From positions 124,001 through 188,000 of the forward strand of contig NZ_JAAOIW010000010.1 in assembly GCF_011440305.1 (NCBI RefSeq): a DNA stretch of 64,000 nt, given 5' to 3'. The stretch is from Paenibacillus agricola. Its GTDB lineage: Bacteria; Bacillota; Bacilli; Paenibacillales; NBRC-103111. Below are positions 26,648 to 34,437 of the stretch, one piece after another. Each line of letters begins with the position of its first letter. Position 1 is the stretch's first letter. The position numbers and the translations under genes were made by a program. The notes under the pieces are model-generated. The model ran no database searches and was not told the DNA's origin. It was given only the letters and a program-made list of their open reading frames with translations.

Positions 26648-27586
26648 TTAAAGCAGCCCCTTCAGCTCGGGGTCGGCATCATAGCTTCGCTTGATCAAGC
26701 CTTCAAGCTTCGGGTGGAGGATCGGAAAGGCTGCCGGGCTTTCGGCAACCAAACGGCATAAGCGCACCAGCCGCTCGTGGGGAAGCTCCTCTATAAAATC
26801 GGCGATCTGAACCTCATATTGGAGCACGTAAGCCTTCACGCGCAGCGCCGCGGTAAAGACGAGCGCGAGCACGGCCCGCCCGCCAGGCAATGCTTCGATT
26901 TCTGCGCGGTACCGGAGCGCATAGTCGATCGCATCACGTTTTACAAGCTCGGGGTTGACCTTGCTGACCTCGAACAGGTAAAGCACAAAATCCGGATCGA
27001 AAGCCTCGGGCAGCAGCGTGCTTAATTCCAGATCCATATCTTTGCGTAAATTAAAATGGTTCAAGCAAATCACCTTTAATATTTTTACCTGATTGCCATT
27101 AATTAAGTATCCGATTTCCCGCAGCTTCTCGTAAGCTAGCTTGTAATCATAGGCTTTCAGGTCATTGGCTGCATCCTCGGTATCGAGCAGCAGTCCGTTA
27201 CGAATGGCTGAGTTTTCCCGTTGAAGCAGCTGGTGCAGCATGCTTTTGGTCAAATAGGGGAGATACCGTCTGCGCAGCAGCAGGTAGAGTGCAATAAAAA
27301 CAATACCACCAAGCAAAGAGATGGTCATTTCCATCAGATTGTGACTCAGGAATAAAGCTATTAGGGCAGCTATGCTTAGGATCAATACGTCCCGTTGCGC
27401 ATTGCGTTTCAGGATCGTGCTGACCACCTTTGGCAGTGGGGCGAACTTCCCCTGAGCTCCACAGCACAGGCATACGTCATCCCATAGCACCGAATAGCTG
27501 CCGCAACTTCTGCATTGCTTTAACCGTTGAAAGGATTGGTTGGTTCGTTGGCTGGGACGGAAATGGGCGGCAATTTTATTGGCCAT
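26648..27586 (-). CDS. Zinc-ribbon membrane protein of the tubulin/vWA cluster, function unknown
   Basis: About 312 residues from ATG 27586; a GTG nine bases upstream is the alternative start. A treble-clef or zinc ribbon (CRSCGSYSVLWDDVCLCCG, two CxxC pairs) is near residues 25-45. Two adjacent membrane spans follow (about residues 72-110), and a helical cytosolic domain of 190 residues completes the protein. The start overlaps the stop of a 51-residue membrane peptide gene, so the two are translationally coupled. The zinc ribbon recalls those of the cluster's GTPase, which suggests shared assembly. No known family recognised. Confidence 0.75.
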   Translation of the reverse strand: MANKIAAHFRPSQRTNQSFQRLKQCRSCGSYSVLWDDVCLCCGAQGKFAPLPKVVSTILKRNAQRDVLILSIAALIALFLSHNLMEMTISLLGGIVFIALYLLLRRRYLPYLTKSMLHQLLQRENSAIRNGLLLDTEDAANDLKAYDYKLAYEKLREIGYLINGNQVKILKVICLNHFNLRKDMDLELSTLLPEAFDPDFVLYLFEVSKVNPELVKRDAIDYALRYRAEIEALPGGRAVLALVFTAALRVKAYVLQYEVQIADFIEELPHERLVRLCRLVAESPAAFPILHPKLEGLIKRSYDADPELKGLL

Positions 27587-27731
27587 GGTTGTCACCGCTA
27601 TTTAATTGGACTTTGAACTCCGCATCGAGGGTATCCAGGGAAAGCTCGTTTTGTTTGCTTTTATGAAATTGGATCCAACGGTTCAAGACGAAAATAGCAG
27701 CTAGTGCCAGCAAAATATAGGTTAGCATCAT
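27576..27731 (-). CDS. 51-residue single-span membrane peptide, first gene of the minus arm
   Basis: Two adjacent ATG codons (27731, 27728) follow GGAGGAGG. The peptide has one membrane helix (MLTYILLALAAIFVLNRWIQ) and a charged cytosolic tail. Its stop overlaps the next gene's start region by about 11 bases. The strong ribosome binding site, coupling and position at the head of the operon argue that it is a real gene. It diverges from the vWA gene at 27886, leaving about 150 bases for promoters of both arms. Confidence 0.65.
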   Translation of the reverse strand: MMLTYILLALAAIFVLNRWIQFHKSKQNELSLDTLDAEFKVQLNSGDNHGQ

Positions 27732-27885
27732 AGCCTCCTCCAGACCCCTTAAAAAGGGCCAGTAAATAACGTTAAGAATATCATAAGAATTGGGGCAGTG
27801 GAATTTTATGCATGAAAAGATTAAGATGGTGAGTAGATAGTCAATTCTATTATATAGTATCTCAGTGTTTTGGAGGATTAACAAC

Positions 27886-29676
27886 GTGAAGAAAAATAGA
27901 ACCCTTACCATGATGGCTACGGCCATGCTAATGCTGCTGCTTGTTTTACCGTTTCAAACGCTAGCAGCTACAATCGGGAGCGATACAAAAATCGATGCTG
28001 TGCTTTCAGTCGATGTCAGTACCTCCATGAACGAAAGTGATGTTAATAAAGTAAGCTTTGAAGCGATGAAAATGTTCATTGATATGGCGTCTGTCCAAGG
28101 TGATAAAATTGGTGTCGTTGCGTATACGGACCAAATTTTGCGGGAGAAGGCACTGCTGACCATCAGCAACGCGGCAGATAAGCAAAGCCTGAAAACGTTC
28201 ATCGATCAATTGACGCGAGGCCCCTATACCGATGTTGCAGTAGGGGTGGGCGAAGCGGTGAAGGTGCTGGAGTCAGGAGGCAGTGCGCCCGGGCATGTTC
28301 CGCTAATTGTACTGCTGACCGATGGCAATAATTCACTGAATACGGGAGCTGGCAAAAACCAGGCGCAGTCTGACCAGCTATTGGAGCAGGCGGTGAAGAA
28401 GGCGAAGGATAAGGGAATCCCGGTTTATACGATTGGCTTGAATGCAGATGGTAACTTAAACAAGGACGCACTGGAACGGATTTCCACCGATACGGGCGGT
28501 AAGCTGTTTATTACTTCAACAGCCGATAACCTGCCGCAAATCTTAAGCGAAATTTATGCGAGCCACCTGAAGCTTAAAGTAGTGCCGTTGACAGGCATTA
28601 CAGCGAACGGTCAATTTCAGGATGTGACGGTTAATATTCCGAATGCAAGCGTGCTGGAGGCGAATATTTCGATTATGTCCTCCAAGCCAGTCGAGGTAAA
28701 GCTGGTTAACCCTGCGGGCCAGGCGCAAACGATCCCTTCCGATAAAATCGTTTATTCCGCTTCCTCAGCCTATACACTAATTAAGCTGTTAAATCCGGAA
28801 CAGGGAGATTGGAAGCTGCAAATTAAAGGGGTTTCCAAAGAAAAAATCGATATCAATTTAATATATAATTACGATGTGCAGGTGTTGATGGAGGTTCTGT
28901 CGTCTAATTCTTATAAGCCTGGCGATACGGTTCCGATTAAAGCCTATCTGGAGTCCAATGGAGCTAAGGTAACGGATGCGGATTTGTTCAAAAATTTAAA
29001 GGCGGCGCTGGTCGTTACCGATTTGGATACAAAAAAAACGGTGGAAACGCCACTTGCTTCCTCGGCCCAGGGCATTGAAGGCACGATGAAGCTTGCCGAA
29101 GCCCATGACTATGAAGTGAAGGTTAAAGTGGAGGCTGCGAGCTTTGTTCGTGAATCGCAGCCTGTCACGATTTCCGCCAAGAAGGGCGGGGCCAGCACGC
29201 CGGCTCCCGCACCAGCCGCTTCTGGGAATGAATCCACGGAGGGCAGCCATACACTCCTAAAGCCGATAGCCTGGATCGTAGGCTTGCTGCTGTTGCTGGC
29301 TGCAGTAGGGCTATACCTTTTTTCTCGGTGGAAGCAGGCCAACAAGGGATTTTTTGGGCAGATGGTCATTGAAGTGAAGGATGAGGATACGGGAGAGCGG
29401 ACAAGCCCGCAATACCGCAAGCTGAATGCCTTTAGGGGCAAGTTCGAGCTTCATCAGCTGCTGCAACTGGCGCCTGAGTTTGCCGAGACGAAACAGATCC
29501 TGTTCAAGCCCGGCCCTGGAGATACAGTCATTATGTTCAACCAATCCGGTTGTGTCATTGAGAAGGGTGGACGTTTGTTCGATGCCGCACAGGGCAAGGA
29601 GCTTCGCAACAATGACCGGATCAAAATTCTATTGCAAAATGTAAATAAATCGATCACGGTCGAATATTTGAAATAG
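27886..29676 (+). CDS. Secreted, membrane-anchored vWA-domain protein (cluster gene)
   Basis: GTG 27886 follows GGAGG at nine bases; an upstream TTG frame lacks a site. The 596-residue product has a signal peptide ending near TLAAT (residue 30) and a von Willebrand A domain with a complete MIDAS: DVSTS at residues 43-47, a Thr loop (GPYTDVAVGV) and LLTDGNNS. Two beta-rich, Ig-like regions follow, then a Pro/Ala linker, a membrane span at about residues 459-480 and a 110-residue cytosolic domain. The vWA domain therefore faces outward while the tail can contact cytosolic partners. First gene of the plus arm, 67 bases before the tubulin-like gene. Confidence 0.88.
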   Translation: MKKNRTLTMMATAMLMLLLVLPFQTLAATIGSDTKIDAVLSVDVSTSMNESDVNKVSFEAMKMFIDMASVQGDKIGVVAYTDQILREKALLTISNAADKQSLKTFIDQLTRGPYTDVAVGVGEAVKVLESGGSAPGHVPLIVLLTDGNNSLNTGAGKNQAQSDQLLEQAVKKAKDKGIPVYTIGLNADGNLNKDALERISTDTGGKLFITSTADNLPQILSEIYASHLKLKVVPLTGITANGQFQDVTVNIPNASVLEANISIMSSKPVEVKLVNPAGQAQTIPSDKIVYSASSAYTLIKLLNPEQGDWKLQIKGVSKEKIDINLIYNYDVQVLMEVLSSNSYKPGDTVPIKAYLESNGAKVTDADLFKNLKAALVVTDLDTKKTVETPLASSAQGIEGTMKLAEAHDYEVKVKVEAASFVRESQPVTISAKKGGASTPAPAPAASGNESTEGSHTLLKPIAWIVGLLLLLAAVGLYLFSRWKQANKGFFGQMVIEVKDEDTGERTSPQYRKLNAFRGKFELHQLLQLAPEFAETKQILFKPGPGDTVIMFNQSGCVIEKGGRLFDAAQGKELRNNDRIKILLQNVNKSITVEYLK

Positions 29677-29743
29677 CATGGCACGAAGTTGCAATTAAAT
29701 CGTATGTAGTTGATATAGAACCACACATAGGGGGACAAGCGAA

Positions 29744-32700
29744 ATGAAAGCAGTTGTCAGAGAACATATTCAACAGCTGGATGTGTCATTGGGCGGGGGC
29801 ATTATCAGCGATAAAATTCGTGTGGACACGATTGATAATCCGATGCTTGTTATCGGGCTTGGCGGGACGGGGATCGATGCATTGCTCAGGCTGAAATACC
29901 AGATCAACCGCAGATTCAAGCTGCCCGAGGACCCTTTTACCAAGAAGAAGAAGGAAAAGCCAACGAATGTCGAATTTCTCGCATTGGAAACGAATGAGCA
30001 TGACCGCAACAAAAAATATAAAGGGATCGGGCTCGATCCGTTGACCGAATTCGTGCTGCTGTCCAATGCCGAGATCGGCAGCGTGCTGCAAAACCGCAGC
30101 ATCCTGGAGCCTTACATCCGCGAGTGGCTGTCTCCGGAATTGACGATTACGGACGGCATCAACGGTGCATCAGGTGTTCGGCAAGCTGGACGGCTGCTGT
30201 TATTCACGAAAATTGTCCAAGTCGTACAAACAATTGAGCGCAAAATCAAATCCTTGTCCGTCGGAACGAACAAGAAGCTGATGGTTTTCGTGCTAACCGG
30301 CTTGGCAGGGGGAACAGGCAGTGGCTGTTTCCTCGATATTTCCTACATTGTCCGGGGCATTATGGAGCGCGATTATGGCTCCGCCGGGGTGGACAAGGTT
30401 AATATCCTTGGCTATCTGTTCACGCCCGATGTCAATTTGGCGAATAAAAGCCTGACCGAGCATTCACGTGAATATATTAAGAAAAATGGCTATGCAGCAA
30501 TGAAAGAGCTGGATTATTGGATGAATGTCGATGAGCGCAACGAGCGCTTTAAGCAGCAATATGCGACGATCTTGAACGTCAATTCACCCATGCCGCCATT
30601 TAATTTGGCCCATCTTATTTCGGCTACGAATCTAGAGGGCAAGCTGCTGGAAAATGCCTACGATTACTGTATGAACGTGACCGCCGAGAATATTACCAAC
30701 TTTATGGCCAGCGAGGATAAAAGCTCCGGCGAGGAGTTTGCAATCCATGACTATATCAGCAATATCCGTACGAATATTAACCAAATGCCCAAGACGTATG
30801 CGGCCAATTACCAGTACAATATTTTGGGTGCGTCCTCTGCGGTACTGCCGATTGAAGAAATGACCACTTATCTGGCCTACAAAGTATTCCAGCGGATGGA
30901 AAAAATGTTCGATGCCGGTCCCTCCCAGGAGGAAGTCGAAAAGCTGGCGAATAAGCTGGGTGTTGACCCCGATTCCGTGCACCGTGAATTCAACAAGCGT
31001 GTCCCTGAGGTGCTGCCGGGCTACCAAAATAGCGAGCGGTTGAGCTATAACAACGTGATCAAGCAGCAGGTTGTGAACATTGATACAGAGCTGGAGCAAA
31101 GCTTTCTCTCGCGTGCCCGTGAGGAATATATTAAAAGCCGCAAACAGCTTCCTGGCCAAATCAAGAGCGAATTTTCCGAGCAAATGAAGAAAATTTTCAG
31201 CAATCCCGAGCAGGGTCCGTTTTATGTGTCGCGGATTATTTTGCAGGATAAGGGCTTTTGTCTGCTTAAGCTGATTTCTTCTTATATAGAAGCTTTGCGC
31301 GAAAGTATTTACCGCATCCCCCGTGACCTGGAGTCCGCCGAGGAGCAATCGGTATCCAAAATGGCCGAAGCCCGCAGCGCTTTTATTTCCAAGGACCGCA
31401 AAAAGGATGCTTTTATCGAGTCCAAAATCCAAGAGGTGCTTCTGCACGCTGACCGTGAGCGGATGGAGCAAATGATCGAGTTCTACGAGGATTTATATAA
31501 ATTGATCAACGATGAAAATTCGCGGATTTATCAGGTGTTTTCCGAGCTGTTGAACGAGCTGAATAAAATATTCGAGAAAAATGGACGCATCCTGACGAAT
31601 GGTGAGGAAGAAATCGACCATAAGGGCAACCGCACTTATTATTGGAATGTCGTCAGCGTCCCAGACATTGCCGAATTGATTGGTGAAGTGACCGATGAGA
31701 AAAATGTGAATGAGCTGATCCGTGATTTTACGAATGAGCTGCTGAATAAATCGAACCAGTGGATTAAGGAGCAGGAAGTGGATGTAATCAGCTCGATTTC
31801 CGAGTTTTTGACCGACCACTTCGGCGACCTGATTACCAAATCGATGGAGGATTACCTGCTGATCAAATACGGGCACGAGGATTCGATGGAAAAGCTGGTA
31901 GAGCAGCGGATTGCCAGCCGCCTCTATGAAGAAGCAAAGCCTGTCTTTCACCTGAGCAACAGCTCCGGCCACTTTAATTTCCCTTCGTGGGGATTCGTAT
32001 CGGTGCCTTTTAAATCGCCGAGTATTTTTAAGGGGATCCGCAATTTCCAGGATAATGCGATTGCCAATTCGCGTTTTACGATCAAGGAAAGCCAAGTAAA
32101 AAACCGCATTTTCTGGCTGAACACGCAAAACGGTATCCCGTTATTTCTCTACACGCCAATGAAGGTTTACGAAGAAAGCTACGAGCGCACGATCCTGGAG
32201 CCGGAAGGCATTGGACGCCACCTCGTGCAGACCGACAAAGTGAACTGGACCTATCTGCCTTCCCCGATTCCGGAAAAATCGTGGGGCGATACGTATGTGA
32301 ATGGGCGCGTCAAGCATTATAACGCTGAGGTGCGTTTCTCCTTCGAGCGCGCGTTAAGTCTCCACGTGATTCGCGCCAAAGGAGCGGACAGCGGTACGAT
32401 TAATCGCTATGAATGTATGTTTGCCAAGCCTTTTGAGCTGGAGCGCTTTCTGGAAGCCTATTCCTTGCAGCTTAACGCGTCGAGACCTAATTTGGGCGAG
32501 TTACAACGTTGCGTTGGCGACATGAAGCAATTGCTGGAGAATGGCCTTGAGGTCGAGAGCACCAAGGATATATTCGGCAGCGTTAATGCGGATATGGCCA
32601 AAGAAAACCTGATCCGCTCACCGGAGCTATTGAAACGGGTCAAGGATGAGCTGGCCTTATACGATCGGATCGTCGTGAAGATCGCTGAGCTGGAAAAGCT

Positions 32701-33133
32701 ATTGAACGTTTTTAAGGATGAAGAGAAGTTTGTATCCAATTTTATTGAAGCGATGTACACCTCGACCATTATCAAAAAAGGCGCTCTCTACGTATACGAC
32801 CACGACGCGGAGGAAGATCCTTGGGAGCCGTTTGTGAACCTGATGAAGGTCAACAAATTCGTTGACTACGAAATCTACAGCAAGCTCCGCGAGCTTGATG
32901 AGAAACGGCAAAGCCTGCTGCAGCGCAAGGCAGCCAAACGCAGCCAAAGCTTAAGCGCATCGGATGATATTAAGCTGCTGGTTGAAACCTTACGCCAAAT
33001 GGGCGAGTCCTACCAGGAATCCAAAGCAGCGCTGGATTATGAACGCGCCGAGCTTGCGGATGGCGAAGCGATGTACCAGTTCTATAAGCAGGTATCTAGC
33101 AGGGTGAATGACATGGTGAAGAGCTTGAGATAG
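29744..33133 (+). CDS. FtsZ/tubulin-like GTPase (tubulin-like family, large form)
   Basis: The 1129-residue protein has a tubulin-type nucleotide-binding domain: first glycine loop GLGGTG at residues 38-43 (after MLVI), a second strand ending FLALETNEHD, and the tubulin signature loop GGTGSG at residues 189-194 preceded by the strand MVFVLTGLA. Strand and loop NILGYLFTPDVN and later NLAHLISATN fit the following parts of the fold. The C-terminal 700 residues, unlike FtsZ, are mainly helical with coiled-coil segments, and there is no membrane span. Pfam's 'Tubulin like' family and the bacterial FtsZ-like family of Makarova and Koonin have this layout. It probably binds GTP and polymerises; that is inference. 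Start ATG 29744 follows GGGGGA. Confidence 0.88.
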   Translation: MKAVVREHIQQLDVSLGGGIISDKIRVDTIDNPMLVIGLGGTGIDALLRLKYQINRRFKLPEDPFTKKKKEKPTNVEFLALETNEHDRNKKYKGIGLDPLTEFVLLSNAEIGSVLQNRSILEPYIREWLSPELTITDGINGASGVRQAGRLLLFTKIVQVVQTIERKIKSLSVGTNKKLMVFVLTGLAGGTGSGCFLDISYIVRGIMERDYGSAGVDKVNILGYLFTPDVNLANKSLTEHSREYIKKNGYAAMKELDYWMNVDERNERFKQQYATILNVNSPMPPFNLAHLISATNLEGKLLENAYDYCMNVTAENITNFMASEDKSSGEEFAIHDYISNIRTNINQMPKTYAANYQYNILGASSAVLPIEEMTTYLAYKVFQRMEKMFDAGPSQEEVEKLANKLGVDPDSVHREFNKRVPEVLPGYQNSERLSYNNVIKQQVVNIDTELEQSFLSRAREEYIKSRKQLPGQIKSEFSEQMKKIFSNPEQGPFYVSRIILQDKGFCLLKLISSYIEALRESIYRIPRDLESAEEQSVSKMAEARSAFISKDRKKDAFIESKIQEVLLHADRERMEQMIEFYEDLYKLINDENSRIYQVFSELLNELNKIFEKNGRILTNGEEEIDHKGNRTYYWNVVSVPDIAELIGEVTDEKNVNELIRDFTNELLNKSNQWIKEQEVDVISSISEFLTDHFGDLITKSMEDYLLIKYGHEDSMEKLVEQRIASRLYEEAKPVFHLSNSSGHFNFPSWGFVSVPFKSPSIFKGIRNFQDNAIANSRFTIKESQVKNRIFWLNTQNGIPLFLYTPMKVYEESYERTILEPEGIGRHLVQTDKVNWTYLPSPIPEKSWGDTYVNGRVKHYNAEVRFSFERALSLHVIRAKGADSGTINRYECMFAKPFELERFLEAYSLQLNASRPNLGELQRCVGDMKQLLENGLEVESTKDIFGSVNADMAKENLIRSPELLKRVKDELALYDRIVVKIAELEKLLNVFKDEEKFVSNFIEAMYTSTIIKKGALYVYDHDAEEDPWEPFVNLMKVNKFVDYEIYSKLRELDEKRQSLLQRKAAKRSQSLSASDDIKLLVETLRQMGESYQESKAALDYERAELADGEAMYQFYKQVSSRVNDMVKSLR

Positions 33134-33153
33134 GCTGAAATTCGGAAGATCAG

Positions 33154-33702
33154 GTGACCACATTGCTAAAATATAATATTTGTTTTTTTAAACAAGGCAA
33201 CCATATCCTCCTATTAAATAGAGAAAGCCCAAGCTGGATGGGCTGCTGGAATGGTGTTGGCGGAAAGCTGGAGCCCGGGGAAACGCCGAGACAGTCAATG
33301 ATTCGTGAAATTAGCGAAGAAACCGGCATCCATGAATCCCAATATCAGCTTACCTATAAAGGGATGGTTACTTGGACAGTTGATGGCGGGGGCTTAGGCG
33401 GAATGTATCTATATATTGCGGAATTAGGTGAGGATATCCCTTATGAGACTCCTGTTAAAACCGTTGAAGGAATACTGGACTGGAAGTCAATCGAATGGAT
33501 TATGCACTCGGAAAATAGGGGAGTAGCAGCGAATATACCGATTTATTTAAATTATATCGTGCATGACCAGAGCTGCTATGAGCATTACTGTACGTTTAAA
33601 GAGGGCAAATTGCTGGATCACTGTTCCAAAATAATAGAATCATCAACAGAAGATCGAGCCGAAATGAATAAGTACCTTATGAGTAAGTCTTTCGCAATAT
33701 AA
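33154..33702 (+). CDS. Nudix hydrolase, MutT/8-oxo-dGTPase-like
   Basis: The Nudix box is complete: GGKLEPGETPRQSMIREISE followed by ETGI near residue 38 onward, matching Gx5Ex7REUxEExGU. The N-terminus (YNICFFKQGNHILLLNRE) and the WNGVGG segment resemble the 8-oxo-dGTP diphosphatase group of Firmicutes. The start is either GTG 33154 or TTG 33163; AGGTGA five bases before the latter favours it slightly. The gene follows the tubulin-like gene by 20 bases on the same strand and ends before a terminator, so it is cotranscribed with the GTPase. Whether it serves the cluster or is a passenger is unclear. Confidence 0.88.
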   Translation: MTTLLKYNICFFKQGNHILLLNRESPSWMGCWNGVGGKLEPGETPRQSMIREISEETGIHESQYQLTYKGMVTWTVDGGGLGGMYLYIAELGEDIPYETPVKTVEGILDWKSIEWIMHSENRGVAANIPIYLNYIVHDQSCYEHYCTFKEGKLLDHCSKIIESSTEDRAEMNKYLMSKSFAI

Positions 33703-33812
33703 TGCAATAAAGAACATTTGTATGTATTTGGAATAAAAGGTGAAGTATGCATGAAATTGAATCTTGGGAAGGGATGGTTTCTTAAGAAGAGAGCGTACCA
33801 GCCAAGCCAATT

Positions 33813-33846
33813 GTCAAGACCAAGTGTTGACGCACTTGGTCTTTGT
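33813..33846 (+). terminator. Terminator after the Nudix gene
   Basis: AAGACCAAGTG and CACTTGGTCTT form a perfect 11-bp stem around TTGACG, with TTTGTT after it. It separates the vWA-tubulin-Nudix unit from the second part of the cluster. Confidence 0.8.
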
Positions 33847-34311
33847 TAAATAAACCGTAACATAAAAATATCGCGGCAATGATATCTGCCTAAGGGCAGG
33901 AATTTCACACGGCTTACTACGAGCCCACATAAAAAAGGGGATTATATGGGCGATTGAGTTCCTAAGTAAAGAGCTTGCTGTAGTAATGGAAAAATCGGAA
34001 ATCGATTATTATTCGGTAGATAAAATGCAGGCGAAGAACCAGAACATATTAGTACCTGCAATGACTCCATCCGTATTCGTGAGTTAGAAGAAGAGTAAGT
34101 ACTTCTGTATGCAGAGCTCCATTGTCCACTAGAACGAAGAATATCGGAAGTAAGCAATAATAATTGTAAAATGGTCATCAGCCAAGCTGAGTATGCATCA
34201 GCGAGCTTTCAATAAAAAGGGATGCTAGCACCTAATCCAAGCGAGTCCCGGAGGGCGGGACAATGCGCCCCGAGAACACGCAGCCATGCATCACAACCAT
34301 GCACCCCAAAA
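33847..34311. other. Gene-free gap holding decayed coding-like sequence and leader repeat modules
   Basis: No intact gene is visible. Between about 33945 and 34085 one plus-strand frame reads WAIEFLSKELAVVMEKSEID followed by YYSVDKMQAKNQN before stops, with another short frame (SIRIRELEEE) out of phase, which looks like a broken gene remnant of unknown origin. From 34265 on, the motif GCGCCCCGAGAACACGC appears once and then again inside the leader repeat that follows. Confidence 0.45.
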
Positions 34312-34429
34312 CAAGCGTGTCCAAAGGACGAAAGCGCCCCGAGAACACGCCGCAACGCTAACAGACTGGGAGTCCAGAGGGCAAAGCCCTTTGGGGCCCT
34401 TCCTAGAGGGAGGGTTTGGGAGGGAGAAA
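34312..34429 (+). repeat. Leader repeat, copy A (upstream of the pseudo-tubulin gene)
   Basis: This 118-base stretch matches 37072-37194 closely, from CAAGCGTGT through GCGCCCCGAGAACACGC, GGGAGTCCAGAGGGCAA and CTAGAGGGAGGGTTTGGGAG to GGGAGAAA. Its end supplies the only Shine-Dalgarno-like sequence (GGGAGGGAG) for the gene starting at 34438. CCCTTCCT can pair with AGGGAGGG within the element. Confidence 0.85.
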
Positions 34430-34437
34430 GTATTTCT

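Noticed and set aside
27732-27885. Possible sigma-A promoters in the divergent region of the tubulin cluster
   Set aside because: Several AT-rich -10-like sequences exist (for example around 27850), but no -35 element at proper spacing could be defended.
30632-31471. A 279-codon minus-strand frame inside the tubulin-like gene
   Set aside because: It is antisense to a strongly supported gene, has no ribosome binding site or recognisable motif, and reflects codon bias of the plus-strand gene.
31493-32128. A 211-codon minus-strand frame inside the tubulin-like gene
   Set aside because: Same reasons: shadow frame antisense to conserved coding sequence.
33751-33849. A 32-codon frame after the Nudix gene with an AGGTGA site
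   Set aside because: It runs through the terminator hairpin and has no hydrophobic or conserved feature.
34222-34437. Upstream extension of the pseudo-tubulin gene by 72 codons
   Set aside because: The added residues are Arg/Pro/Cys-rich translation of the leader repeat, which is non-coding at its other copy.
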